A stretch of 64,000 bases of DNA, taken from positions 46,100,851 to 46,164,850 of the forward strand of contig CM053162.1 of NCBI GenBank assembly GCA_028571685.1, in the 5' to 3' direction. This document shows positions 53,085-64,000 of the stretch, piece by piece. This stretch comes from Heterohyrax brucei. Taxonomy: Eukaryota > Chordata > Mammalia > Hyracoidea > Procaviidae. Positions within the stretch are counted from its first letter, which is position 1, and each line of letters opens with the position of its first letter. Under the pieces are notes generated by a model, which saw nothing but the letters and a program-made list of their open reading frames with translations, was not told where the DNA came from and did no database searches. Position numbers and translations under genes: made by a program.

Positions 53085-53300
53085 TTCATCACTGTGTGTT
53101 TGAACGTGCTGTTTCCTTGTGGAATGCTCTCCTCTTGTTCACTTACCCATCTGTGTTCAGCGCAGGCATGGTCTCACAGGAAGCCTTCTCCCACCAACTG
53201 TCACATCCTTTGTCCCCCTACCCCCAGGTGCTGGCCCGCATCGTTATCCTTCATGAAGATGAACCATTTGCTTGTCTCTCACCCCATTCAGGTTGTCAGC
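53085..53300 (-). repeat. L2-type ancient repeat
   Basis: 'ttccttgtggaatgctctcc' and 'cacaggaagccttctcccac' are standard inverted L2-like blocks. The frames of up to 128 codons over this stretch are not genes. Confidence 0.5.
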
Positions 53301-54366
53301 ACCAAGAAGGGTGGGAGGTGTCTTGTTTCTGTCCATCTCCACCTTCTGCCACTGAGCCTGGTCTAGGGCAGGTTCTTCTCAGTGTTGTAGGGTCAGTGGA
53401 TAAGATGGTACTTATTTCACTCACCTCCCACCAGCAGCCAGAGGTTTGATGGGAGAAAACATGTGTAAAAGCGAGGTCTTTGATGTGTGAAACCCACGTG
53501 AAATTGCTCACTACAGAAGACCTGGTGAGCCAGATAAGCACTATGCTTACCTTGTTTTCTGGATAATCTACCCAGCCAATGGGGCATTTCAGCCCTGGCT
53601 CAGAGAGAAGAGATCCCAGCCTGCCCCCCTGCTGTGTGTAGCACCCCAAGGGGCAGGAGGAGGAAAAGAATTCATCTTGAGAAGAGCATGGCCTTTATTT
53701 TTGGTACTGCTCTCTGATGCCTACTCAGAATCCCTTGGTGGCTGAGAAAATCTACCAACAGCCTGTTCTGGTCTTAGCCTGGTTTCTAGAGATGTGACCC
53801 AAACCAAAGGATACATAGACCTTCTCCTTTCAAAGGTCCTTATAAGAATGGAGAACAGTGTGACTGATCATTTTGTTGTCATCACAATCTTTATACAGGA
53901 TGTCACCTTTTCCCCAAAATGTAGTCCTTTCAAGGGTGTCTCTACCCCCGGACTTCACCTGCCCCGTACAGGCTTTGTACATCTTGCTGTCCTCCTGCTT
54001 AAGATAGACTAGACAGACACATACTGCCATCTGGGATTGATGAGCTGGGAAGATAGGAATCCAGACAGTGTCACTCAAGACCCTGGATCCAGCCATCTCT
54101 GAAGCCAGTTACACCCTGTATTCTCTGGTCACATGAGCCAATAAATTAAATTCCCCTTATACTGCTTTAGCTAGCCTGAGTTTTCTTTCTTCACTCATAA
54201 CTGAAACTACTGTGATTGATGAAGCTGTGAAAACTTGATATCTCTGGTGAACCTTGCCCTGTTTCTTTTATAACTCCTTTTACATCAGCTGTGTTTTACA
54301 ATCACTCCCTAATCCTGCACTGTCTTCCTGTCTAATGACCTACAGCACACAATTTAACACCAGTAT
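53301..54366. other. Unrecognised sequence
   Basis: 'tgagccaataaattaaattc' and the sequence after it (54133-54220) look like the end of an LTR, with an AATAAA. No 5' end was found. The rest is not recognised. Confidence 0.35.
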
Positions 54367-54441
54367 TATGGGGCAGTTCTACTCCGACCTCTGGGGTCAC
54401 TAGGAGTCATACCTGACTCTATAGCAGTGGGTTTTTTTTTA
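54367..54441 (+). repeat. AfroSINE tail half
   Basis: Begins at 'tatggggcagttctactccg' and ends in T-rich sequence. The head is missing. Confidence 0.85.
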
Positions 54442-54579
54442 AAAAAATTGGTTATTAGCCTGCTGCCTCTCAGCCCCACACTCTGCTCTTCCTCTCCTCT
54501 GTAAGGATGAGGCTAAGTGTGTGCAGACTATATTTCCCAGGCTCCCTTGTCAGGATGGCTCCCTAATAGGAGATGATGG

Positions 54580-54708
54580 TGGGGAAGTGGTTAGGAGTTC
54601 AGGCTGATAACCAAATTCACGAGTGGCTCCTTGTCAACTTTATGAGGCAGTTCTACTCTGTCCTGGAAAGTTGCTGTCGAGTCAGAATTGACTCGACAGC
54701 AACAGAAG
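54580..54708 (+). repeat. AfroSINE, short form
   Basis: From 'ggtggggaagtggttaggag' to 'cgacagcaacag'. The tail contains an inverted pair (tcgagtcagaattgactcga). Confidence 0.9.
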
Positions 54709-55530
54709 AAGCAAGAAAACCATAGGGAGTGCAAAGTAGCTACTGTTCTTCCTCTTTCTCTCTCTTCTCCCTCCCCCCACCCCCTACACACACTTCAGGT
54801 AGTATCTCTGAAAATGGTTAAATCTCCCAATAACCTCAGGTCCAGCCTTGGTGGCTCCTGCTTGGTAGTCAGAGCCCTGGCTTGGTTAGTTCCTCCTCAT
54901 GGCTCTTGTTAAATTTTAACACGATCACCCAGGTGATCTGGGGTTGAAATTAAAATTCCCAGCAGGGGACCAAATCGAAAATAACCAGTTGGGAGCCTTA
55001 GTGTGGACCCCCTAAAGTGGGCAAACAGCTGCTGATCACACAGCTCTACCGTCTGCTGTCATTCCAGCACCCGGTGTACTTTTTTGTACTATGTAATATG
55101 TGCTCCTGAGCCATGACTCCTGCTTAAAATCTGTATTTGCTAGCATTTAAAATCTTCAAATACCTGACAAATGCAAACTGTCTATTACTTACAGATCCTT
55201 GGGCAGACTGTCAAGGAAGCCAGGCTAGAGGGAGGCCAACCTCCTCAGGGTGTCTTGCCTCTTTCTATTTTCTGCTTGTGGCACATTTCCGCTGTCTGGG
55301 CTCTAGCCCTCCATGTGGTGTCCCCTGAGGACACAGTAACAGCCCTGTTACTCCCTTAGGATGGTGACTCAAGGATCAATGTGACCTCCAACCTTATAAG
55401 ATTCTCGATCAGACCCAGAAAGGTGCTTCAGATAATGTAAGAGAGTGATTGTTTCTATGGAGGCCCTGGGGACAGCCACTGACAGAAATGACAGCAAAGA
55501 CATTATTACCTGGTCTTGGGCCTGCAAAGG
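54709..55530. other. Unrecognised sequence
   Basis: No recognised element. A CT-rich run lies at 54749-54785. Confidence 0.35.
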
Positions 55531-56172
55531 TTAAGTGTATGTATTTCTGTAACAGCAAAAAATTGAAAGTAAATCTAAACATTTCTCAATAAGGAGATAG
55601 TTGTTGTTAATCATTGGCAAGTTGATTCCAACTCGTGGTGACCTCATGGTGTGCACAGTAGATCTGTTCCTTAGGGTTTTCAAGGCTGTGATCATTCAAA
55701 AGCAGATCACCAGGCCTGTCTTCTGAGGTGCCTCTGGTTGGGTTCAAACTACCAAACTTTGGGCTGGTGGTCAGGGGCTTAACCATTTGTGCTACCTAGG
55801 GACTCCTGTCAACAGAGGAATAATTAGATGAACTGTAGTATATAACATGACCATGGCACACTAGATTTCTATTAAAAATAATTTGATGGCTGTGTGTACA
55901 CTTGCATGAAATGATGTCCTAAACACAAGGCTAAGTGAGAAAAAAAGTTTCAAAATGGGAAATACAGTTTAATTCTGTGATTTAAAATGTTTAAAAGATG
56001 TATAAATGTATGCATGTAGGTAACTGAATAGAAAAGAGATAAGAAGCACCTCAAAATACTGAGCATGCTACCTCTGGAGACCAAGCTAAGAGTGAAGGGG
56101 GCTGAGGAGGGGAACATTCTCACGTTGTGGGGGATGTGGTTCTGCATCATTTGAATGTTTACAATTAAAACG
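55531..56172 (+). repeat. Ancient L1 (L1M) 3' end split by an AfroSINE
   Basis: Left part to 55600 ('aaacatttctcaataaggag'); right part 55807-56172 ('aggaataattagatgaactg', 'ttctattaaaaataatttga', 'ctacctctggagaccaagct'). Confidence 0.6.
55601..55806 (-). repeat. AfroSINE, second long form
   Basis: Tail 'gttgttgttaatcattggca', module 'agatcaccaggcctgtcttc', head 'gctacctagggactcct'. Confidence 0.95.
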
Positions 56173-56449
56173 TGTTTGCATATCTGATGACGAAGTCCCT
56201 CCTCCGAAAGGAAAAGAGACAAATTAACACAGAACTATTAGTAATGCTGAGAAGGGTGGGAGGTGGGGAGGGGAAGTCACTGAAAGGGCCCTTTGATTTA
56301 GTTTTGTGCTGTGATTCTGTCTTTTCTGAATTTGTGCACAGTAACTACTTGGCATTTCCTGGGTGGTCACCATTACTGTGCCCACTTGGTGCCAAACACT
56401 GTGCTCCGTGTTTGGGCTCCTGTAACTCACACTACTCTGTAAATGACAT
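56173..56449. other. Unrecognised sequence
   Basis: No recognised element. Confidence 0.35.
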
Positions 56450-56638
56450 ATTGTGGTAGACCGGAAATAACGCCCACCCACCCCCACATCCCCAACGATA
56501 TCTGCATTGTAATCCCTGAATCCTGTGACTCTGTTACCTTATGTGACAAAAGAGACTCTGCAGATGTGATTCAGTGGGAGCCTTGAGATGGGAAGGTTAG
56601 CCTGGTTTATCTAGGTAGGCCCAATGTAATCACCCACT

Positions 56639-56780
56639 ACCCACTGCCATCAAGATGATTCTAATTCATAGCAACCCTACAAGACAGAGTGGAACTACCC
56701 CTCACAGTTTCCAAGGAACAACTGGTAGGTGTGAACTGTCAACCTTTTGGTCAACTGTAGACCACTGTGCCAACCGGGTT
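56639..56780 (-). repeat. AfroSINE, short form, in the LTR
   Basis: From 'cccactgccatcaagatgat' to 'ctgtgccaaccgggtttt'. Confidence 0.9.
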
Positions 56781-56907
56781 TTGAATGCAGTCATAAGGGT
56801 CCTTATAAGAGGGGCAGAATTAGAGCTGGTATGTGATATTGGAAGCAGAGGTGGAATTGATAAAAGACAAAGGCCATGAGACAATGCAGGCCTCTAAAAG
56901 CAAACTA

Positions 56908-57080
56908 CTAAACCCACTGCCACTGAGTGAATTCCAACTCACAGTGATCCTACAGCACAGAATAGACTTACCCCACAGAGTTTCCAAGGACAGCCTGGTA
57001 GACTTGAACCACTGACCTTTTAGTTAGCAGCCTTAGTCCTTATCCACCCTTAGTCCTTATCCACTAGGCCACCAAGGTTT
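56908..57080 (-). repeat. AfroSINE, short form, with tandem duplication
   Basis: The head-side block 'ccttagtccttatccac' is present twice in tandem (about 57032-57065). Confidence 0.95.
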
Positions 57081-57258
57081 GTACTTGAAAAGGAAAGCCT
57101 GTGGATTTCCCGTAGAGCCTCCAGAAGGAGGGCAGTCCTGCTAACACCTTGACTTTAGGGCTTCTAATCCACAGATCTGTAAGACGATGCATTTGTGTTG
57201 TCTTAAGCTGCCTCTTGTCATAGTTTGTTACAGCAGCAACAGGAAACAAAAACACATA

Positions 57259-58301
57259 CTGTCATCCCATTTTACAGAAAAGGAAGCTGGGCCCAAAGTC
57301 AGGCTAGATAGCTGACACAGTGACCCACCTCACTAGCTAGCAGTGGGGCTGAGGGTCCTTCCCCAGATCTACCTGGTTGCAAAGCCATCAGCCACACTCC
57401 CCAGTCTAGAAATGGTGCAAGGTACCAGGTGGAACAAGATATTCCAGCCTCAAGGACATAGAACCTAGTCAAGCTGGAAACCATTGGATGAGGAACCTAC
57501 AGGTTGGGGAACATAAGTAGAAACGTTTAACAGAAAGAAATACTCAGAGGAATAGTCCTAGTGAAGTTGAGTAATGCTGAGGACAGAGATGCTGTGATGT
57601 GACGGAGCACCCACAAATATTTTCATTTGGTTCTGCATGCCCACAAGCACCTCTTAACACTGCAGCTCTGTCTAGCTGATTTAATAACAGTCTAATGGAG
57701 TCCTGTGCACAGAGGGGAACGGGAAAGAGGCAAAGAGTATCTGAAATGATGGGACCAAAGTCAGCCCTCCACCCACCCTCCCCCAAGTCAGCAAAGGCAC
57801 GGGGACCATGTGCTGGAGTCCAGGACATGCAAAGTCACAGGAGTGAGCATGTGGAAAGTTCTATTCATGCTATGCTTATTCCAAAGGAAATAGCCACCCA
57901 CTCCTTGTTTCCAGCTGTGAAACGTTGGCTTGGAGGCAGCTTGGACCAGCTGACAAACGAAAAGGAGTTACTGTGATACGCCTTCTCCCGCACTGGCAGA
58001 TTGACATCTGTAGGAGAAAGGGGAAGGAGTCAGGAGCTCAGAAAGAACCGGGGGTAAATCGTTCTTGGTTGGTGGTGTCCCAACAAGGCTGTGTTAGCAC
58101 TTCCCATCAGGCAGAGTGCATTATGAATGATAAAGGGCCTTGTAAAGAGATTAAGAGATTTAAATTACTGTACTTCAGCATGCCAAAGACTGAAGGACAT
58201 CTGCTGGTGATTCTGTGAATAGCTGTACCCATACAAATAGAGAAGTATTGAAGCTGGCTCCAGGGTTTAGGGCTGGAAATAATGAAGATGTGAGTGGAAA
58301 C
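57259..58301. other. Unrecognised, probably single-copy sequence
   Basis: No repeat or gene recognised. Frames under 100 codons. Confidence 0.4.
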
Positions 58302-58455
58302 AGAAACTCTGGTGGCCTTGTGGTAAGTGCTTTAGCTGCTAATAAAAAGGTCAGCCGTTAGAATTTACCAAGCATTCCTTGAAAACTCTTATGTGGCAGT
58401 TCTGCTCTGTCCTATAGGGTCACTATGAGTCAGAATTGACTGACGGCCATGGCTT
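58302..58455 (+). repeat. AfroSINE, short form
   Basis: First of three plus-strand copies in a row; 'aactctggtggccttgtggt' to 'gactgacggccatggctt'. Confidence 0.95.
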
Positions 58456-58477
58456 TCTTTTTGGGGTAATGCAGAAA

Positions 58478-58650
58478 CGGGAGGCCCAGTGGCACCGTGG
58501 TTAAGTGCTGGGCTGCTGATTGAAAGGTCTTTGGTTTGAACTCACCATTCACTCTGTGGGAGAAAGATGTGGCAGTCAGCTTCCGTAAAGATGAACCCTA
58601 TGGAACAGTTTGCTTCTGTCCTCAGTGGCAATGGGTTTGGGCTTCTTGTT
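58478..58650 (+). repeat. AfroSINE, long form, tail side shortened
   Basis: Module 'cagtcagcttccgtaaagat'. The part between 'cttctgtcct' and 'cagtggcaatgggtttgg' is deleted. Confidence 0.95.
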
Positions 58651-58669
58651 GTTGTTGTTTGGTTTAAGG

Positions 58670-58871
58670 CAAAAGCCCTGATGACGCAGAGGTTAAGTGT
58701 CATTAACCAAAAGACTGGCAGTTCAAATCTACACTGTGGCTCCATGGAAGAAAGGCATGGCCCTCTACTTCCACAACGATTACAGCCTACGAAGTCCTGT
58801 GAGGTGGTTGCATTCTGTCACCTGGGGTCTCTGGGAGGTGAAATTGACTCAGCAGCACCTGACAACAGCAC
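58670..58871 (+). repeat. AfroSINE, long form
   Basis: 'aaaagccctgatgacgcaga' to 'agcacctgacaacagca'. An overlapping 110-codon frame is SINE sequence. Confidence 0.95.
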
Positions 58872-59608
58872 CGAATGCATCAACAAGGTCTCTGAGTGAA
58901 AAAGCTCTTCCTCAGTCTTGGGCATTGAGTGGACGACTGAAGGCTGGGGAGGATTTGAAAGAAGACACAAGTCTGACAACTGGGATCCAGGAAGCAAATC
59001 CCTAGGTCAGCTCTGCACCACTGTGGTGACAAGGGCCAGGACTCACCTCGGGCACAAAATGTAAAGGAACGTCGAGAAACTCAAGTCAGTGAGGTAAATA
59101 GTATTTTAATGTGGTATATTTGAAAATCAAAATTAATGCAAAATTTCTATAATGAACCAACTATCACAATTTAAATAAAGACCAGAGCCAGGCAGGCTAA
59201 GCCGTGTTGAATGGAGTCTTAGACAAAGTAAAAAAGGGCCTCTTGCTTGCCCGGCTTTAATGGAAGCGAACTTATCAATCTACTATCAGTCTACTTGCTT
59301 TTTCAATCTACTTGCTTGCTTCTCTCATTTTCAGTTGAGAAATTTGTTCCATCGGACAATTTCTCTTGACTAAGTGGCAATCTTAATTTTAAATTATAAT
59401 GACTTGCCTTGGTATACATAAAATATTTAAACAAAATAATGTTTCAATGTACATATTTTTCAACTACTTTAATATTCTGAAAAAACTAGTCCTAAAAAGC
59501 TAAGTGCCGTCGAGTCTGAAAAAGTTATATTAAAAACATGCAAATTGAGGGTGCAAAGCTTTCCTTTGGCCTCTGGCTCCCATGTGGCTCCACAGAAGCC
59601 TGCTTTAG
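58872..59608. other. Unrecognised AT-rich sequence
   Basis: 'gtgccgtcgagtctgaaaaa' at 59505-59524 is a possible SINE/RTE tail scrap. Nothing else is recognised. Confidence 0.35.
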
Positions 59609-59802
59609 GTGCCATCAAGTTGGTGTCTACTCATAGTGACCCCATGTGACAGAGTAGAACTGCTCCATAGGGTTTCCTAGATTGTAATTGTTATGGGAGC
59701 AGAGAGCAAGAGATTTCTCTCTCAGAACTGCTGGGCGGATTTGAACCATCAAACTTTCAACTGACAGCTGAGCTCTTAACTGCTGTACTACCAGGGATCC
59801 TC
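59609..59802 (-). repeat. AfroSINE, long form
   Basis: 'taggtgccatcaagttggtg' to 'ctgtactaccagggatcct'. Confidence 0.95.
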
Positions 59803-59821
59803 CCGAGGACACTAAAAAAAA

Positions 59822-59934
59822 AAGTCACCGTCAAGTTTATTCCAACTCTGAGTAAACCTGTAGGACAGAGCAGAACTGCCCCATGGAGTTTCCAAGGAGC
59901 AGTTCACGGGTTTCAGCAGCACCACCATGGCTCC
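59822..59934 (-). repeat. AfroSINE, partial
   Basis: 'agtcaccgtcaagtttattc' to a head 'caccaccatggctcc', with the B-box side lost. Confidence 0.85.
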
Positions 59935-61533
59935 AAGCAGTCAATAAATTACATCAGATGGTCTCTTGTTAGAAATCAAGGTGTTTATTTCCAATTCAGT
60001 GGTGATTCTCACTAATCATTCTATCTGTCAGTGTACTGAAGGTCTCTCTGCCTTTCTGGGATCCCCTTCAGGGCTAAGGAAGCTATGCAGGCATCACCCT
60101 GCCTGGTCCCACACCTTCCTTAGAAACCACAAAGTAACTGAAAACTGGGGATGACACTATCCATCCCATCCCTGCTGCCTGATAGAAAGGACTCCCTGGC
60201 CTTTGGGGGAAGGCCACCCTGAGTTCAAGGCCAAGGGCAGCATATGGGTTTCTGACAAGAACCAGTGGCTGCAAACTCTGTACATCAGGTGACTTAAACA
60301 CTGTTTGAAGGAACTAGAAGAACTAGAAGAAACTTGCCAAGACAGTGAGTTTTATTTTTTAATCTAGAAGTCATATGCTCACACAGTTCCAAATCCAAGG
60401 TGACATAAAAGGTAAACACTGAGAAGCCTTTCTCCCTCCCAGGTTCCCTTGCTCCCTGCTCTCACCACTCCCTGCAAACAAATGACTAACACATTTTAGT
60501 TGTTTCTCAATCATAGGGCTTCTTTTTAAAAAGATAGTATTAAAATATGTTTTATGAGTTAGAGTGTGTAAGAGATCTGTTGGTGCAGAGTGTGGGGCAG
60601 AGTTGTCTATTTAGCATGTCGTTGACACCAACAACATGAAGCCAGCGTCACACCCAGATACCATCAGAGCCCACCAGGCAGAGTCTTGCAGACCTCACTT
60701 GCACACCAGCTCTGGGTCAGCAATACGGGATACCCCCAGAACCAAGCCACGGGAGGATGGGACTTAGGCAATCAGCATGGTCTGAGTTTTCCTCCTGTGA
60801 CATATTTGGTCTAATAATAACCCCTAAAGGGAACAGTATCACTGTTTCCTAGAAACATGTGGTGGAGTTTGTAATCTGTCCTCGCTCAGCCATGAACAAA
60901 TTCTGCATAGTCGGGATTATGTGCATCCTTTCAGCCAGTATGACATTTCAAACCACAAACACAACTTTGTTTTTGTGGTCACCAGGAACCCTCAACATAT
61001 CAGCTGCTCCAAAGGTGACTGGTTTGATTTGCTCTCTTGGTTAGGATGAAGAAGATCAGTGAAGAATAAGAAGGATTAACATTCTCACTAGCGAGGGTCC
61101 CAAGGACTCAAAGCTGAAGATAAGCAGAAACTAGGGTGGGAGAGATCTCTGTGCAAACCAGGGGGCAGTGCTGACAGAACCAGCAGGCCACGCTAGCTTT
61201 ATTACTTGTCAAAGGTGTCTTCTCCTCATGCCACTCTTAGACACTTGTCCACTCCTCACCCTTCTCTGTAACACTGTTTCCCATTGAATCACCCCCTAGA
61301 GCTTGCTGGCAAACCCGCAGCTCTTTCTGGCCTTGGGCCAGTGGCCCCTCCCAGACTTCCCTACTCGTTCCCACCTTCCACAGGGACCTGGGAACTATTC
61401 TGAAAACTCTGGTGGTGTGTGAACTCAGTGGTGCAGAGCAAGTCCTCAGAAAACAGTCAGAGAAAGCAGCCAGGGCGCCATTCCTCTGGCCGGGCCATCT
61501 CATTTGGATTTAGAAGGATACGGACATTGTGTG
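59935..61533. other. Mostly unrecognised sequence
   Basis: 60360-60480 ('agtcatatgctcacacagtt', 'tttctccctcccaggttccc') may be an inverted L1M 3' end. The rest is not recognised. It contains a CTCF-like motif. Confidence 0.35.
61155..61169 (+). promoter_or_regulatory. CTCF-like motif, plus orientation
   Basis: aaaccagggggcagt matches the CTCF core at 13 of 15 positions, with the strong agggggc centre intact. Confidence 0.4.
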
Positions 61534-63777
61534 GTTGTTGTTAAGTGCTGTCAAGTTGTTTCCAACTCATAGTGAACCTACTTACAACAGAAAGAAATGC
61601 TGCACAATCCTGTACCATGTCCACAATCGTTGGTTTGCTTAAGTCCACTGTCGCAGCCACTGTGCCACTCCATGTTACTGAGGGCCTTCCTCTTTTCCCT
61701 GGAATCTCTGTTTTACCAGGCTTAATGTCCTTCTCCAGGAACTGATCCCTCCTAACAATGTGTCCAGAGTATGTAAGACATAGTCTTGCCATCTTTGCTT
61801 CCAAGGAGCACTCGTGCTTCTTCCAAGACAGATCTGTTCATTTTTTTCACAGTCTGTGCTATATTCAGTATTCTTCTCAAACACTGTGATTTAAAGTCGT
61901 CGATTCTTCTGTCCTCCTTGTTCACTGTTCAACTTTCAGATGCAGAAGATGCAGTAGAAAAAACTGCAGCTCAGGTCAGACACACCTTAGCCTTTAAGGT
62001 GATGTCTTTTCTTGTCAACACTTAAAGAAGTCTTTTGCAGCAGATTTACTCAATGCAGTCTATCTTCTGATTTCTTGACTGTACTTCCATGGCTCTTAAT
62101 TGTGGACCCAAGTAAAACAAAATCTTTGCCAACCTCAATCTTTTCTCCATTTATGATGATGCTGCTTATTGGCCCAGTTGTGAGGATTTCTGTTTTCTTG
62201 ATACTGAAATGTAATCCATATTGAAGGCTGTGGTCTTTGATCTTCACCAGTGTTTCAAGTCATCTTCACTTTCAGGAAGCAAGGTTGTGTCGTCTGCTAA
62301 TGAGTCTTCTTGCAATTTTGATGTCCTGTTCTTCACATAGTCAGGTGTCTTGGATTATTTGCTCAGCATTCAGATTGAACAGGAATAGTGAACAGATACA
62401 ACCTTGATGCACACCTTTCCTGACTTCAAACTATGCAGTGTCCCCTTGTTCTGTTTGAACAGCTACCTCTTGATCCATGTACAGATTCCTCATAAGCACA
62501 ACAAAGTGTTCTAGAACTCCCATTCTCTACAATATTATACATAATTTGTTATGATCCATATACTCAATAAAATTCAAGTCAACATCTTTCCAGTATTCTC
62601 TGCTTTCAGCCAACAGCCATGTGATACCAGCAATGATATTCCTGGTTTCATGACCTGTTGTTAATACTGCCTGAAATTCTGGCAGTTTTCTGTCAATATA
62701 CTGCTGCAGCCTTTTGAACGGTCCTTAGTAAAATTTTACTTATGTGTGGTATTAATGAAAATTGTTTGATAATTTCAGCATTTGGTTGGATCACCTTTCT
62801 TCAGAGTAGGCATAAATACAGATCTCTTCTGGACGGTTGGCCTGATACCTGTCCTCCAAATTTCTTGCACTGATAAGTGAGCGTTTCCAATGCTGCATCC
62901 ATTTATTGCAACTTCTCTATTGATATTCCATCTATTCCTGGAGCCTTGTTTTTTGCCAGTGCCTTCAATGAAGATCAGACTTCTTCCTTTGGTACTGTTG
63001 GTTCCTGATCACATGCTACCTCTTGAAATAGTTGAACATCCACCAGTTCTTTCTGGTAGAAAGACTCCTTATATTCTTTCCATCTTCTTTTGATGTTTCT
63101 TGCATCATTTAATATTTTCCCCATAGAATCATTCAGTATTGCAAGTCAAGTCTTGAGTTATCTCTTCAGTTCCTGCTTGAGAAATGCAGTGTATGTTCTT
63201 CCTTTTTGGTTTTCAATCTCCAGCTCTTTGCATGTGTTGCTCCAGTACTTTGTCTTCTCTAGCTGCCTTTTGAAATCTTCAGTTCAGTTCTTTTGCTTCT
63301 TCATTTCTTCCTCTTGCTTTAGCTACTTGACATTCAAGAGGAAGTTTTAGTGTCTCTTCCGACATCCAATCTGGTCTCTTCTTTCTTTCCTGCCTCTCTA
63401 ATGACCTCTTGTTTTCTTCATGAGTGTTAGTTTTTATGTCATTCCACAACTTGTCTAGTCTTCAGTCATTACTGTTCAACACATTAAATCTGTTCTTGAG
63501 ATCATCTCTAAACTCAGATGGGATACACTCAAGGTCATAGTTGGGCTCTCGTGGACATGATCTAATTTTCTTCAGTTTCAGTTTGAACTGCCCTATGAGT
63601 AATTGATGGTCTGTGCTTGAATCAGCACCTGGCCTTGTTTTGACTGATGATATTGAGCTTTTCTACTGTCTCTTTCCACAAACGTAGTCGATTGCTTCTT
63701 ATGTATTCCATCTGGTGAGGGCTTTGTGTGTAGTCACTATTTATGTTGGTGAAGAAAGATACTTGCAGTGAAGAATT
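61534..63777 (-). mobile_element. 5'-truncated RTE LINE
   Basis: About 2.2 kb of RTE, reading on the minus strand. RT palm and thumb pieces lie at 62050-62247 (KDHSLQYGLHF, ILTTGPISSIIINGEK) and the C-terminus at 61541-61884 (MARLCLTYSGHIVRRDQ, KRGRPS). Near 62293-62300 the catalytic ADD is kept, but about 15 bp just before it, including the Tyr codon, are deleted. Endonuclease-to-RT linker sequence reaches 63777. The 5' part is missing, as is usual for LINEs. Stops and shifts make it non-functional. Confidence 0.9.
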
Positions 63778-64000
63778 CATTGACACTATAGGAAAAGAAA
63801 TCCTGATCCTACCCTATGGTTCCAACCTAGAGCAGCATCATATGAGGCACATTTTTTTGTCTGGTTTAACTAGCTTTAAGTGAACACCACGTGTGTGTTC
63901 AGGAAAATGATGACAGCTGTGAGGCCTGGTAGGGGACATTTAAGAATGTGATTCTTACGGAGGGATTTGTGAAGAAGGGTGGCCAGTGTATGGAGAACAG
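63778..64000. other. Unrecognised sequence
   Basis: The flank beyond the RTE truncation point. Nothing recognised. Confidence 0.35.

Larger units (their letters stand above)
56450..57258 (+). mobile_element. MLT1-type LTR with two AfroSINE insertions
   Basis: LTR parts 56450-56638 ('gtaatccctgaatcctgtga'), 56781-56907 ('ggtccttataagaggggcag', 'aaggccatgagacaatgcag') and 57081-57258 ('ttgttacagcagcaacagga'). Classic ERVL-MaLR features. Confidence 0.8.

Noticed and set aside
53063..53649. Overlapping 117-128-codon frames on both strands
   Set aside because: Most of the plus-strand frame is L2-like repeat. Overlapping frames on both strands argue against a gene.

Overview
This window is mammalian, non-coding nuclear DNA and almost certainly afrotherian. 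The evidence is the very high density of a tRNA-derived SINE that I recognise as AfroSINE: about 55 whole, split or partial copies in 64 kb. They carry the family's diagnostic pieces, a head like 'gagccctggtggc', a B-box region like 'cagttcgaaccc', a body like 'ggcagttctactctg' and a tail like 'cctaacaacaac'. Long and short (internally deleted) forms occur side by side. The short form resembles the HSP deletion subfamily described for hyraxes, sirenians and elephants, so Paenungulata, most likely elephant or a close relative, is my inference. Three RTE-type LINE bodies with the same tail, and an L1 lineage whose 3' UTR I recall from elephant sequence, agree with this. I find no functional protein-coding gene. 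Open frames are transposon relics or chance frames.

Layout. 0-4.7 kb: single-copy DNA, a palindromic mariner-derived element and a solo LTR inside an AfroSINE. 4.7-9.35 kb: an L1 that keeps its 5' end but lacks its 3' third. 9.4-19 kb: single-copy DNA with a second palindromic mariner element, MIRs, hAT elements and AfroSINEs. 18.7-33.7 kb: RTE fragments, an L1 3' UTR, LTRs and a stack of three AfroSINEs at one target site. 33.7-39.7 kb: a near full-length RTE (minus strand) broken by two L1 insertions and one AfroSINE. 39.7-45.3 kb: the most repeat-poor interval, with a small CpG-rich patch and two strong CTCF-like motifs in divergent orientation. 45.3-60 kb: dense AfroSINE clusters, LTRs with nested insertions, old L1 and L2 pieces and a short local duplication. 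61.5-63.8 kb: a 5'-truncated RTE on the minus strand.

How the parts relate. The shared '(a)acaacaacaa' tail supports the accepted view that RTE machinery mobilised the AfroSINEs. Many insertions still show target-site duplications, so the order of events can be read: AfroSINE into MIR, MER5A, RTE and LTR; LTR into AfroSINE; AfroSINE into AfroSINE; L1 into RTE. I did not find an undescribed protein system. The observations most worth checking are the palindromic mariner family, the reuse of single target sites by several retroposons, two LTRs at the same position of two AfroSINEs, an AfroSINE-containing unit with a 12-bp duplication that implies read-through, and the divergent CTCF motif pair. 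All coordinates of repeats are by eye and are good to roughly 5-20 bp unless a duplication fixes them.
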